Assembly: GCF_013377235.1 (NCBI RefSeq)
Contig: NZ_CP016226.1
Location: 1,922,001-1,986,000 of the forward strand
Reading direction: 5' to 3'
Source: Mannheimia varigena
Lineage (GTDB): Bacteria; Pseudomonadota; Gammaproteobacteria; Enterobacterales; Pasteurellaceae
DNA: 64,000 bases
Under the pieces are notes generated by a model. That model was not told the origin of the DNA. It worked only from the letters and a program-made list of their open reading frames with translations, and did not search any database. Below, piece by piece: positions 8,961 through 16,805 of this stretch; positions within the stretch are counted from its first letter, which is position 1, and every line of letters begins with the position of its first letter. The position numbers and the translations under genes were made by a program.

Positions 8961-9074
8961 TATTATTTCCTCTATCGTAATACGAAAATCACTCTATTCT
9001 AGCAAATTTTCAGAAAATCATTAACAACAAGCGGACAGATTGTTAAAATCTTTTGCAAATTTATTGAGGATACT

Positions 9075-9452
9075 ATGACATTAGCAGAGATTTACCAAAA
9101 ATTTGAAGATTGCAAATCGTGGGAAGAAAGATACCGCTTGTTAATTCAATTCAGCCGCCAACTCCCGAAACCGAGTGAGGTAGAACTCGTAACCTTGCCC
9201 GAAATTGAAGGTTGCGAAAGCCGATTGTGGTTTCAGTTCCAACTTGATCCGAGAAAGGTACAAGCTTACAGTGATGCCCGATTAATGCAGGGGATTTTAT
9301 TTATTGTCGTGACCGCACTCACTGAGAAATCCATGGAAGAATTGAAAAGTTTCGATTTAAAAGCGATGTTCGATGAATTGAAAATCTCGCCGAATTTGAC
9401 GAGTACCCGCCTGAATGGACTGGGGCAGCTCCAAAAATGGATTACAGTGTGA
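9075..9452 (+). CDS. SufE/CsdE family sulfur-acceptor protein
   Basis: A 125-residue protein with the family signature around IEGCESRLWF; Cys47 is the expected persulfide acceptor. SufE-type proteins take sulfur from a SufS/CsdA cysteine desulfurase and pass it to Fe-S or other sulfur pathways in the cytoplasm. No desulfurase gene is adjacent, which suggests a CsdE-like stand-alone role. It starts at the ATG with TGAGGA upstream and is divergent from clpP. Confidence 0.88.
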   Translation: MTLAEIYQKFEDCKSWEERYRLLIQFSRQLPKPSEVELVTLPEIEGCESRLWFQFQLDPRKVQAYSDARLMQGILFIVVTALTEKSMEELKSFDLKAMFDELKISPNLTSTRLNGLGQLQKWITV

Positions 9453-9464
9453 TAAATGAAAAAA

Positions 9465-9484
9465 GCCTCTGATTTCTCAGAGGC
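9465..9484 (-). terminator. Terminator of tRNA-Asp
   Basis: GCCTCTGA, a four-base loop and TCAGAGGC form an 8-bp G/C-rich stem. On the minus strand six T residues follow, so it ends the tRNA transcript. It may also stop the convergent SufE-like gene. Confidence 0.85.
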
Positions 9485-9494
9485 TTCAATTTGT

Positions 9495-9571
9495 TGGCGG
9501 AACGGACGGGACTCGAACCCGCGACCCCCTGCGTGACAGGCAGGTATTCTAACCAGCTGAACTACCGCTCC
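9495..9571 (-). tRNA. tRNA-Asp (anticodon GTC)
   Basis: The 77-base minus-strand sequence begins GGAGCGGTAGTTCAGCTGG and ends GTTCCGCCA with encoded CCA. The anticodon loop is CCTGTCACG, giving GTC for Asp. The sequence is nearly identical to E. coli tRNA-Asp. It is a single tRNA, not in an array. Confidence 0.98.
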
Positions 9572-9658
9572 GTACTGGTGCGTGAATAATAGTGCTTTCA
9601 CCTAAATTTAGCAAATGTTTTTTGCTAAAAAATAATCAAATGATTGCAAAATAAACAC

Positions 9659-10411
9659 TTAACCTTTGCTTGCTTTCACAAAAAGCAGCGGCGGGCGATG
9701 TTGCAGATCTTTAAATTCATTGTGCCATTCGGGTTGTTCGGCAAACATCGGCTCTTCCATTTGCTCGATCTGAAATCCACCTTGAATCAGGTTATTCACA
9801 ATGGTTGCCATTGTGCGGTGATAGGTTTTAAATGGCTGTTGAAACCAACTGCGGTCTCGCTCGCCCTCGTCCCGATAATAATTGAGGCGATAAGCTACCT
9901 GCTGTTTTGCTTCGTTTTTTTCCCAACGGTAGCCCTCTTTGTAACAAGTCACAATCGGGTGCTCTTGCGAGAAAATCAGCATGCCGAAAGTGGTCATTTT
10001 TGCGGAAATTTTTGCAAGTAGGTCGGGGAAATTTTCAATATAGTGAAAGGCAAAGGAACTTGTAACCAGATCAAAATCATTTTCTGCGATCTCATTTAAA
10101 CGCTCCATCGGCAAGCAATAGAGGGAAAAATCCTGCCCTTTTTGCCAACGAGCGGAAAGATCCGTTTCCGCTTGTTGTAGCATTAATTCTGAAAGATCCA
10201 ACCCGACCACTTTTTCCGTCCCCAGTTCCAAATAGCGAGCTAAATGCACGCCGGTACCGCAGCCGAGATCCAGCACTTTTTTGCCTTTTAAATCGGGCAG
10301 AAGAGAGAACATTGTCGGCTTTTCCACCACTTCATTCATACTGATTGGATTTTGGCGAAGCTGCTGGTAACGCTCGAAAAAAATCGGGGTGTCGTAAATG
10401 CTTTTTTTCAT
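9659..10411 (-). CDS. Class I SAM-dependent methyltransferase
   Basis: A 250-residue cytoplasmic protein. Motif I VLDLGCGTGVHLARYL at about residues 45-60, an acidic residue in GLDLSE (motif II) and SFAFHYIENF (motif IV region) mark a Rossmann methyltransferase of the UbiE/MethT11 kind. The substrate cannot be read from sequence. It starts six bases after the GST stop and has a good SD (AAGGAAAA), so the two form an operon. Confidence 0.85.
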   Translation of the reverse strand: MKKSIYDTPIFFERYQQLRQNPISMNEVVEKPTMFSLLPDLKGKKVLDLGCGTGVHLARYLELGTEKVVGLDLSELMLQQAETDLSARWQKGQDFSLYCLPMERLNEIAENDFDLVTSSFAFHYIENFPDLLAKISAKMTTFGMLIFSQEHPIVTCYKEGYRWEKNEAKQQVAYRLNYYRDEGERDRSWFQQPFKTYHRTMATIVNNLIQGGFQIEQMEEPMFAEQPEWHNEFKDLQHRPPLLFVKASKG

Positions 10412-10417
10412 TTTTCC

Positions 10418-11026
10418 TTACCCTTCCAACCAGGTTTTTAATTGAGGTAACGCTAATAATCGGCGTTGGTAAGCCAGTGGTTTTTCGCTGAAATAAGCGT
10501 GCAAGCCGTAGGTTTCAATGCGTAATGCGATGGGTACGAAAAAGGCATCAACGGCGGTGAATTGCTCGCCGCCTAAAAAGTTGCCGGCAAAACGGTTCAA
10601 CCCTTCTTGCCAAAGTTGATCAATTCGACTTAATTCATTGGCTAATTTGGCAGGAATCTCGGTTAATGTGATGCGTTCAAGCGGTCGAAAATCGCAAATT
10701 TCTCGCAAAACGTTAAAACCTGAGTGCATTTCCGCACACGCACTTCGGCTCCACGCTCGTGCAATTTTATCGTCCGCCCAAACTTGTGGGTAGATTTCTG
10801 CCACATATTCGGTAATGGCTAGGCTATCCCAAACCGTGTGACCGTTATCCACCAAAACAGGGATTTTAGCGGTGGGAGAAAATTGCTGAAATGCTTGACG
10901 TTGAGCGTTTAAATCAGACTGATAGCGGACGATTTTGGGCTCAAAGGGAATATTCAACGTTTTGAGCAGAATCCAAACTCTGAGCGACCACGATGATTTC
11001 GGTGGATTGAAATAGAGTTGTAGCAT
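10418..11026 (-). CDS. Glutathione S-transferase family protein
   Basis: A 202-residue protein with an N-terminal thioredoxin-like domain (LYFNPPKSSWSLRVWILL, with Ser12-Ser13 near the usual catalytic Ser and KIPVLVDNG before the cis-Pro) and an all-helical C-terminal domain ending AYQRRLLALPQLKTWLEG. It is closest to zeta/maleylacetoacetate-isomerase-like bacterial GSTs. Glutathione-linked detoxification or isomerisation is possible; the substrate is unknown. It is the first gene of a two-gene unit with the methyltransferase. Confidence 0.85.
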   Translation of the reverse strand: MLQLYFNPPKSSWSLRVWILLKTLNIPFEPKIVRYQSDLNAQRQAFQQFSPTAKIPVLVDNGHTVWDSLAITEYVAEIYPQVWADDKIARAWSRSACAEMHSGFNVLREICDFRPLERITLTEIPAKLANELSRIDQLWQEGLNRFAGNFLGGEQFTAVDAFFVPIALRIETYGLHAYFSEKPLAYQRRLLALPQLKTWLEG

Positions 11027-11047
11027 AGGTTTTCCTTGATGATATTG

Positions 11048-11114
11048 CCCCTACCCTTTGCGAAGCAAGGTACTTCCCCCTCTGAGGGAAGTACCGCCAA
11101 CGGCGGAGTAGGGG
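11048..11114. repeat. Cloverleaf-like palindromic intergenic element
   Basis: An outer 7-bp stem (CCCCTAC 11048-11054 with GTAGGGG 11108-11114) encloses three hairpins. These are 11056-11070 (6 bp, GAA loop), 11069-11095 (10 bp, GGTACTTCCC with GGGAAGTACC) and 11094-11106 (CCGCC-AAC-GGCGG). It lies between trpD and the GST gene and is much richer in G+C than its flanks. It is not a tRNA. It looks like a REP/MITE-type repeat unit. Confidence 0.7.
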
Positions 11115-11124
11115 GAATTAATAA

Positions 11125-12126
11125 CTAATCGTTATATTGCGACAATTTCACCAAGGTTTCAAATGCTTTTCCGCTGGCGAGGGTTTCTTTCACTCTCTGC
11201 ACGTTGGCTTTTAAATCGTTTTCGCCGAAGGTTTTCATCAATAACGCCACATTTACCGCCACCGCATCAATGTGAGCCGGTTCGCCTTTGCCTTGCAAGA
11301 TAGCGGTCACTTTTTTCGCATTTTCTGCAGGTTCGCCGCCTTTGAGGGTTTCTAAAGAGTGACGTTGAACTCCGAAATCTTCAGGGGTCAGCGTGTAATC
11401 TTTAATCTGCCCTTGTTTGATTTCTGCCACTTGCGTTTCGCCGTGTACCGCCACCTCATCTAAGCCTGCACCGTGAACCACAATGGTATGTTCGCAACCT
11501 AAAGTTTTCACCGTTTCGGCATAAACTTTCACCAGTTCCGGCGAATAAACGCCGAGTAGTTGTCGTTTGGCGTGAGCCGGGTTTACCAACGGCCCTAAAA
11601 TATTGAACAGGGTGCGAGTTTTCAACGCTTGGCGAACCGGAGCCGCATATTTAAAACCGCCGTGGTAGGTTGGGGCGAATAAGAAGCAGATGCCGGTTTC
11701 ATCAAGGGCGAGGCGTGAGGTTTCAGGCCTTACGCCCACATTAATGCCCAAATGGGTGAGCACATCGCTTGAGCCGGTTTTGCTCGATACACTGCGGTTG
11801 CCATGTTTGGCAATGCGGTAGCCCATTGTCGCCGCTACCAAGGCTGAGGTGGTGGAAATATTGATGGTGTTATGCCCATCGCCCCCCGTGCCGACAATAT
11901 CCGCAAAGGCGTAATCCGGCGTTGGGAATGGGGCGGCATTTTCTAACGCTGCGGTAGCAGCCCCTGCGATTTCTTCCACCGTTTCGCCCCGTAATTTCAA
12001 GGCGATAAGCGCGGCGGCGAGCTGTTCGTTTGAGATATTGTCTTTCACCACTTCACTGAAAAAAGCGTGGGATTCCGCTCGGGTTAAGGCTTGGTTGGCG
12101 AATAATTTATCGAGTAATTTTTGCAT
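11125..12126 (-). CDS. trpD: Anthranilate phosphoribosyltransferase
   Basis: Transfers the phosphoribosyl group of PRPP to anthranilate, the second committed step to tryptophan. The 333 residues match the family's usual 330-345. GTGGDGHNTINISTTSAL binds the pyrophosphate and KHGNRSVSSKTGSSDVLTHLG is the anthranilate/PRPP loop. AAGGAAAA stands before the ATG. It is the last trp gene here; trpC/F and trpBA are not next to it, so the pathway is split between loci. Confidence 0.97.
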   Translation of the reverse strand: MQKLLDKLFANQALTRAESHAFFSEVVKDNISNEQLAAALIALKLRGETVEEIAGAATAALENAAPFPTPDYAFADIVGTGGDGHNTINISTTSALVAATMGYRIAKHGNRSVSSKTGSSDVLTHLGINVGVRPETSRLALDETGICFLFAPTYHGGFKYAAPVRQALKTRTLFNILGPLVNPAHAKRQLLGVYSPELVKVYAETVKTLGCEHTIVVHGAGLDEVAVHGETQVAEIKQGQIKDYTLTPEDFGVQRHSLETLKGGEPAENAKKVTAILQGKGEPAHIDAVAVNVALLMKTFGENDLKANVQRVKETLASGKAFETLVKLSQYND

Positions 12127-12149
12127 AATATTTTCCTTAAAAATTATTC

Positions 12150-12223
12150 ACAATCCGTATGACGGATTGTTCACCCTGTTGGGGCTGTTGGCAAAGCCAA
12201 CGTTCAAAAAGCAATGCTTTTTG
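12150..12223. repeat. Three consecutive hairpins inside the trp operon
   Basis: Perfect inverted repeats follow one another: ACAATCCGT-ATG-ACGGATTGT (12150-12170), GTTGGC-AAA-GCCAAC (12187-12201) and CAAAAAGC-AAT-GCTTTTTG (12205-12223). All have three-base loops. They fill the gap between the tautomerase gene and trpD. The last ends in a T-rich arm but lacks a clear T tail, so this looks like a repeat element rather than a plain terminator. It could lower trpD expression. Confidence 0.7.
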
Positions 12224-12245
12224 TGACCGCTTGAGGCATCACAGA

Positions 12246-12632
12246 TTAGCGGTGCACCTGATATTCCAAATCAGTTGCCTCATTGCCTGTCATTCCACGG
12301 AAGCCCCAGCAATGTTCGGGTTGCTCTTTAATGGTGATTTCTACGTCCATTGGCACAATGCCGACTTTGGATTGCAAGGCACTGAATAAGCCTTTAATCA
12401 GCCGTTTTTTGATCTGCTCACTACGCCCTTGCATCAAGTTAATTTCAATCACAATAAAATCTTGGCTGCGGTTAATCGGCGGATAAAAATTCTCCGCTTC
12501 TAACAATTCAAAGCGTAATGCGTGGCGTTGTTTTGGCACGCCAAGGCTCATTTCCATACAGTCAAAAATGACTTCGGCGATTTTTGCTCGGCGGTCGGCT
12601 AAGGCCTGTTTTAGCCCATAGACACTAATCAT
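12246..12632 (-). CDS. Tautomerase-superfamily protein within the trp operon
   Basis: A 128-residue protein starting MISVYGLK and containing INLMQGRSEQIKKRLIKGLF and VEITIKEQPEHCWGFRG, the pattern of the tautomerase_2 family. A comparable small gene sits between trpG and trpD in H. influenzae. The ATG at 12632 is chosen because GGAGG stands six bases before it. It overlaps the trpG stop by eight bases, so translation is coupled. The catalytic N-terminal proline of classical tautomerases is not present directly after Met, so activity is uncertain. Confidence 0.8.
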   Translation of the reverse strand: MISVYGLKQALADRRAKIAEVIFDCMEMSLGVPKQRHALRFELLEAENFYPPINRSQDFIVIEINLMQGRSEQIKKRLIKGLFSALQSKVGIVPMDVEITIKEQPEHCWGFRGMTGNEATDLEYQVHR

Positions 12633-13215
12633 TTCTGCCTCCAAGTAACCATTCCACCGACTGTTTCAATAATTTTGTGCCTTGCACGGTGAGAATGGAT
12701 TCCGGGTGGAACTGAAAGCCGCAAATCGGTAGTGTTTTGTGGCGGATTGCCATCACAATATGCTCAAATTTGGCGTTCACTTCAAATTCTTCGGGCAATT
12801 CATCGCCCATTAACGAGTGATAACGAGCCACTGGCATCGGGTTGTTGATGCCGGCAAACATCGCTTGGTTGTCGTGCTCAATGCGAGAAACCTTGCCGTG
12901 TAACACCGTGCCGGTGTGAACCACTTTACCGCCGAAAGCTTTGATCAAGGCTTGATGTCCGAGACAAATTCCAATCATTGGCACTTTATCTTTCAAACGG
13001 CGAATGATTTCCAGCAAATTACCCGCCTCAGCCGGATTTCCTGGGCCAGGGGAGAGTGCCACCAAGCAATTTTCGGTATTTTGGGCTTTGGCGAGGAAAT
13101 CCTCAAGCGGATAGTCGTTGCGGAAAATCGTCACCTGATGCCCAAGCTCACGGAATTGATCGACCAAGTTGTAAGTAAAAGAGTCGAAATTATCAATAAA
13201 AAGAATATTTGCCAT
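12625..13215 (-). CDS. trpG: Anthranilate synthase glutamine amidotransferase component
   Basis: Releases ammonia from glutamine for TrpE. It is a class I amidotransferase of 196 residues: GICLGHQALI carries the nucleophilic Cys, and GFQFHPESI carries the His and Glu of the triad. It stands alone rather than fused to trpD as in E. coli. It starts six bases after the trpE stop with GGGGTAA as SD. Confidence 0.97.
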   Translation of the reverse strand: MANILFIDNFDSFTYNLVDQFRELGHQVTIFRNDYPLEDFLAKAQNTENCLVALSPGPGNPAEAGNLLEIIRRLKDKVPMIGICLGHQALIKAFGGKVVHTGTVLHGKVSRIEHDNQAMFAGINNPMPVARYHSLMGDELPEEFEVNAKFEHIVMAIRHKTLPICGFQFHPESILTVQGTKLLKQSVEWLLGGRND

Positions 13216-13221
13216 AGTGTG

Positions 13222-14775
13222 TTACCCCAAATTTACTTGCCCAATCGCCTTCAACACCGCTTTTGCCTTGTGGCGGGTTTCATCTGCTTCTGCTTGCGGA
13301 TCGGAATCCAACACCTCGCCGCAGCCTGCTTGCACATAGGCAATGCCGTTCTGCACGAAGGCGGAGCGAATCACGATACAGGTGTCTAAATTGCCGTCTG
13401 AAGTCAAATAGCCCACCGCACCGCCATAGCTATGGCGTTTTTGCTGTTCCACTTGGTAGATAAGCTGCATCGCCTTGATTTTCGGGGCTCCGGTTAATGT
13501 TCCCATATTCATACAGGCTTGGTAGGCGTGAAGAGCATCTAAGTCAAAGCGAAGTGTGCCGATCACACGGGAAACGAGGTGCATAATCTGCGAATAGCGG
13601 TCAATTTGCATTAAATCTACCACACGGCGAGTGCCGGATTCGCTCACTCGAGCCACATCATTTCGAGCCAAGTCCACCAACATTAAATGCTCGGCAAGCT
13701 CTTTTTGATCGAGGCGTAATTCCAGCTCCAAACGGCTGTCTAGCTCAGGATCGATATGGCCTTGCTCGTCAAATCCACGAGGGCGAGAGCCAGCAATCGG
13801 GTAAATTTCGAGCTGGCGGTTATACTCGGAATATTTCAACGCACTTTCCGGAGAAGCCCCAAACAGGGTGAAATTCTCCCCCTGCATAAAAAACATATAC
13901 GGACTTGGGTTGTTGATTTTCAGTTGGCGATAGCTTGCCAAGGTGTTCGGGCAAGGCAGGCTGAAACGGCGAGATGGCACAATTTGGAACACATCACCAA
14001 TATTAATATGGTGTTTCAGCTTGCGGATAATGTCTTTAAATGCTTCATCTTCAATATTCGCTTTCGCCTCACCGCTTGCGGCTTGAATGTTGAGTGAAAG
14101 CTCCGTTTCGTTCAGATTTGCTAATTTTTGGGAAAATTCCACCGCTTGTTGGGCGAGATTTTCCTGCTCGCTCGGGTTAAAACAGAAGCTGTTGAGAACA
14201 GCGGTTTCGGTTTGGTGATCGATAGTGAGCAGCTGCTCGGCTAAATAGAAACTATAATCTGGGCAGCTCAAACCGTCATCTTGCAGGCTGATGTTCTCCA
14301 TTGGAATGAAATTCGCCACCAAATCGTAGCTGAATAAGCCTCCCAAATAGACCGGCGATGGGCTTTCGGCAAAAAGGCGGCTCACGCTGCGTAAACCGTC
14401 AAAAATGGTGGTGGCTTTCAGCTTGCTGTCTTCGTCTAAATGGTTGCTGATAGTTGGGAAAACCGCTTGCAAGCGGTTATTTTCGCTTAATAATTTGCAA
14501 ATCGGAGCAGGGTTTAATTTGCCGAGGGCTTGTTCGATTAAAGGCAACACTGCTTTGCCGTTTTCGGTGAGAGCGTGGAAAGTGACGGTTTGATCTTCAC
14601 AAAAAATATGCACCGCCGATTTAGCGAACAGTAAACTTTTCAGGCTATTTTTGCTTTGGATTTCGGCGGAGTCTAATAACAGCGTATGCGGACGCTCACC
14701 GCACAAGGCGTAACAAACCGCCGTGGTATCTGCAAAATAAGGCAGCTGAGTTTGAGTGATTTGTAATTGAGGCAT
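13222..14775 (-). CDS. trpE: Anthranilate synthase component I
   Basis: Forms anthranilate from chorismate with ammonia supplied by TrpG. The 517 residues match E. coli TrpE (about 520). The N-terminal LLLDSAEI corresponds to the tryptophan feedback motif LLES of E. coli. The chorismate-binding core includes FQIVPSRRF, IAGSRPRG and GTLTGAPKIKAM. It is first in the trp operon, directly behind a TrpR-type operator. Two overlapping USS copies form an 18-base perfect palindrome inside the coding region at 14461-14478. Confidence 0.97.
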   Translation of the reverse strand: MPQLQITQTQLPYFADTTAVCYALCGERPHTLLLDSAEIQSKNSLKSLLFAKSAVHIFCEDQTVTFHALTENGKAVLPLIEQALGKLNPAPICKLLSENNRLQAVFPTISNHLDEDSKLKATTIFDGLRSVSRLFAESPSPVYLGGLFSYDLVANFIPMENISLQDDGLSCPDYSFYLAEQLLTIDHQTETAVLNSFCFNPSEQENLAQQAVEFSQKLANLNETELSLNIQAASGEAKANIEDEAFKDIIRKLKHHINIGDVFQIVPSRRFSLPCPNTLASYRQLKINNPSPYMFFMQGENFTLFGASPESALKYSEYNRQLEIYPIAGSRPRGFDEQGHIDPELDSRLELELRLDQKELAEHLMLVDLARNDVARVSESGTRRVVDLMQIDRYSQIMHLVSRVIGTLRFDLDALHAYQACMNMGTLTGAPKIKAMQLIYQVEQQKRHSYGGAVGYLTSDGNLDTCIVIRSAFVQNGIAYVQAGCGEVLDSDPQAEADETRHKAKAVLKAIGQVNLG

Positions 14776-14802
14776 AGCAGGTTCCCGAATTAAAAATGTT
14801 TT

Positions 14803-14836
14803 GCACTATTAAACTAGTACATTAAAGAGAAGTCAA
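14803..14836 (-). promoter_or_regulatory. trpE promoter with overlapping TrpR operator
   Basis: On the minus strand -35 TTGACT (14836-14831), a 17-base spacer and -10 TTTAAT (14813-14808) form a good promoter. GTACTAGTTTAATAGTGC (14820-14803) covers the -10 and closely resembles the E. coli TrpR operator with its CTAGT half sites. Only about 28 bases separate it from the trpE ATG, leaving no space for a trpL leader and attenuator. Control is therefore probably by TrpR repression alone. Confidence 0.8.
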
Positions 14837-14924
14837 GCGGTTATTTCAGATATTTATTCGTGATTAAAAGATATTCGTGTATAATTGCCGCACTTTTTGA
14901 GTGCAGCCTAAGGCTTGAGGTAAG

Positions 14925-15542
14925 ATGACGCAATTTTTCTATATTCACCCCGATAATCCGCAACCACGCTTGATCAATCAAGCGGTGGAAATTATTAAAA
15001 ACGGGGGCGTAATCGTTTATCCGACCGATTCAGGTTATGCCTTAGGTTGTGCCATTGGCGATAAGCACGCAATGGACAGAATTGTCGCCATTCGTAAATT
15101 GCCGGAAAATCACAATTTTACCTTAGTGTGCAGTGATTTGTCTGAGCTTTCAACCTATGCGTCGGTGACCAATCAATCTTACCGCTTAATCAAAAATAAT
15201 ACGCCAAATCCTTACACTTTTATTCTGCCGGCAACCAAAGAATTGCCTCGCCGTTTAATGACGAAGCGTAAAACTATCGGCATTCGTGTGCCGAATAATG
15301 CGATTGCATTGGCATTAATTTCCGCCCTTGGTGAACCGATTTTGTCTTGCTCGCTGATGCTGCCGGATACCGAAATGACCGAATCCGATCCTGATGAAAT
15401 CCGAGAGCATTTGGAACATCGGGTGGATTTGATTATCCACGGCGGCTATTTAGGGCAACAGCCAACCACGGTGGTGGATTTAAGTGAAGACTCGCCAACC
15501 GTTATTCGAGAAGGCTCGGGTGACCCAACGCCGTTTAATTAA
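14925..15542 (+). CDS. yciO: YciO-family Sua5/YrdC-like protein
   Basis: A 205-residue protein of the Sua5/YrdC fold, the fold of threonylcarbamoyl-AMP synthases. VYPTDSGYALGC near residue 32, KRKTIGIRVPNN and a PTTVVDLSEDSPTVIREG stretch are typical of the YciO branch, whose own reaction is less certain than TsaC's. SD GAGGTAAG precedes the ATG. It is divergent from trpE, and E. coli likewise keeps yciO and rluB beside trp. A short hairpin separates it from rluB. Confidence 0.9.
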   Translation: MTQFFYIHPDNPQPRLINQAVEIIKNGGVIVYPTDSGYALGCAIGDKHAMDRIVAIRKLPENHNFTLVCSDLSELSTYASVTNQSYRLIKNNTPNPYTFILPATKELPRRLMTKRKTIGIRVPNNAIALALISALGEPILSCSLMLPDTEMTESDPDEIREHLEHRVDLIIHGGYLGQQPTTVVDLSEDSPTVIREGSGDPTPFN

Positions 15543-15550
15543 TTTTGTAT

Positions 15551-15566
15551 GGACGCATCAGCGTCC
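15551..15566. repeat. Short hairpin between yciO and rluB
   Basis: GGACGC-ATCA-GCGTCC is a perfect 6-bp stem with a four-base loop. It has no T tract and is unlikely to stop transcription. It resembles the other small palindromes near the trp genes. Confidence 0.5.
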
Positions 15567-15605
15567 GCATATTCAGACGCTTGTGAAAGCGACAAAAGGA
15601 ACTTT

Positions 15606-16685
15606 ATGACAACTTTTCAAAAGAAACCAACCCACAACGCTCGCTCGGACAAACGTGGCGATAGCCGTCCTTCTTTCAAAAAAGAAGATCAAAAATCAGA
15701 ACGTAAATTCGGCAAAAGCACGGAAAAACCGCAGCGACCAACCTCGAAACCTTTAGCCGCCAAAGTTGCAAAAAAAGTCGTAAAAACGACCGCTAGTGAC
15801 GCTGCAAAAGGGGCGGAAAACCAAGAGAAAAAAGTCAAAGTGGTGGGTGAAAAACTACAAAAAATCTTGGCTCGTGCAGGGCAAGGTTCTCGCCGTGAAT
15901 TAGAAGAGATCATTGCCGCAGGGCGTGTGAGCGTAGACGGCAAAATTGCTACCTTGGGTGACCGTGTACAAGTGAGTTCTTCCACCAAAATTCGTATTGA
16001 CGGACATTTGATCAACTTAATTTCTACCCAGAAAGAGATCTGTCGTGTGTTGATGTATTACAAACCGGAAGGCGAACTTTGCACTCGTTCAGACCCTGAG
16101 GGCAGAGCAACTGTATTTGACCGCTTGCCTCGCTTAACCGGTTCACGCTGGATTGCGGTGGGGCGTTTGGATATCAACACCTCAGGCTTATTGCTGTTCA
16201 CGACAGACGGCGAGCTGGCAAACCGCTTAATGCACCCGAGCCGTGAGGTGGAGCGTGAATATTCGGTGCGTGTGTTCGGCAATATTGATGATGCAATGTT
16301 GCAACGCTTACGCAAAGGTGTGCAGCTGGAAGACGGCCCGGCAAACTTCAAGCAAATTAAAGTCGTGGGCGGAACAGGCTTAAACCAATGGTTTGATGTG
16401 ACCTTAACTGAAGGGCGTAACCGTGAAGTTCGCCGTTTGTGGGAATCACAAGGGGTGGAAGTAAGTCGCTTAATTCGCATTCGCTACGGCAATATCAAGC
16501 TTGATAAAGGCTTGCCTCGTGGCGGTTGGGAAGAGATGGGCTTGGAGCAGGTAAACTACTTGCGTGAGTTGGTCGGCTTACCAGCAGAAACGGAAACCAA
16601 AGTGGACGTTACGGCAAACCGACGCCGAACAAACATTCGCCAGATCAGAAAAGCGGTAAAACAACATCAAAAATATCGTGGTTAG
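15606..16685 (+). CDS. rluB: 23S rRNA pseudouridine(2605) synthase
   Basis: Isomerises U2605 of 23S rRNA. The 359-residue product has a Lys-rich disordered N-terminus (1-80), an S4 RNA-binding domain (KLQKILARAGQGSRRELEEIIAAG, about 83-140) and a RsuA/RluB catalytic domain with the Asp of GRLDINTSGLLLFT. The ATG at 15606 follows AAAAGGAAC and is preferred to an upstream in-frame start at 15549 that would run through the palindrome. It probably shares a transcript with yciO. Confidence 0.93.
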   Translation: MTTFQKKPTHNARSDKRGDSRPSFKKEDQKSERKFGKSTEKPQRPTSKPLAAKVAKKVVKTTASDAAKGAENQEKKVKVVGEKLQKILARAGQGSRRELEEIIAAGRVSVDGKIATLGDRVQVSSSTKIRIDGHLINLISTQKEICRVLMYYKPEGELCTRSDPEGRATVFDRLPRLTGSRWIAVGRLDINTSGLLLFTTDGELANRLMHPSREVEREYSVRVFGNIDDAMLQRLRKGVQLEDGPANFKQIKVVGGTGLNQWFDVTLTEGRNREVRRLWESQGVEVSRLIRIRYGNIKLDKGLPRGGWEEMGLEQVNYLRELVGLPAETETKVDVTANRRRTNIRQIRKAVKQHQKYRG

Positions 16686-16695
16686 TTGAATGATA

Positions 16696-16727
16696 TAGCT
16701 GATTCTAGTGTGAGTCGGCTATTTTTT
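16696..16727 (+). terminator. Terminator of rluB
   Basis: TAGCTGATTC and GAGTCGGCTA pair over ten positions (two G-U pairs) around a six-base loop, followed by six T residues. Confidence 0.8.
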
Positions 16728-16805
16728 ATTTTAATAAAATTTAAAGACAAACATAAAGGCTTGATTTATGATTGCGCTTTCTTATATTGAAATTGGAGTA
16801 AAAGG

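Noticed and set aside
9266..9601. Open frame of 111 codons on the minus strand
   Set aside because: It reads through the tRNA-Asp and its terminator and antisense to the SufE-like gene.
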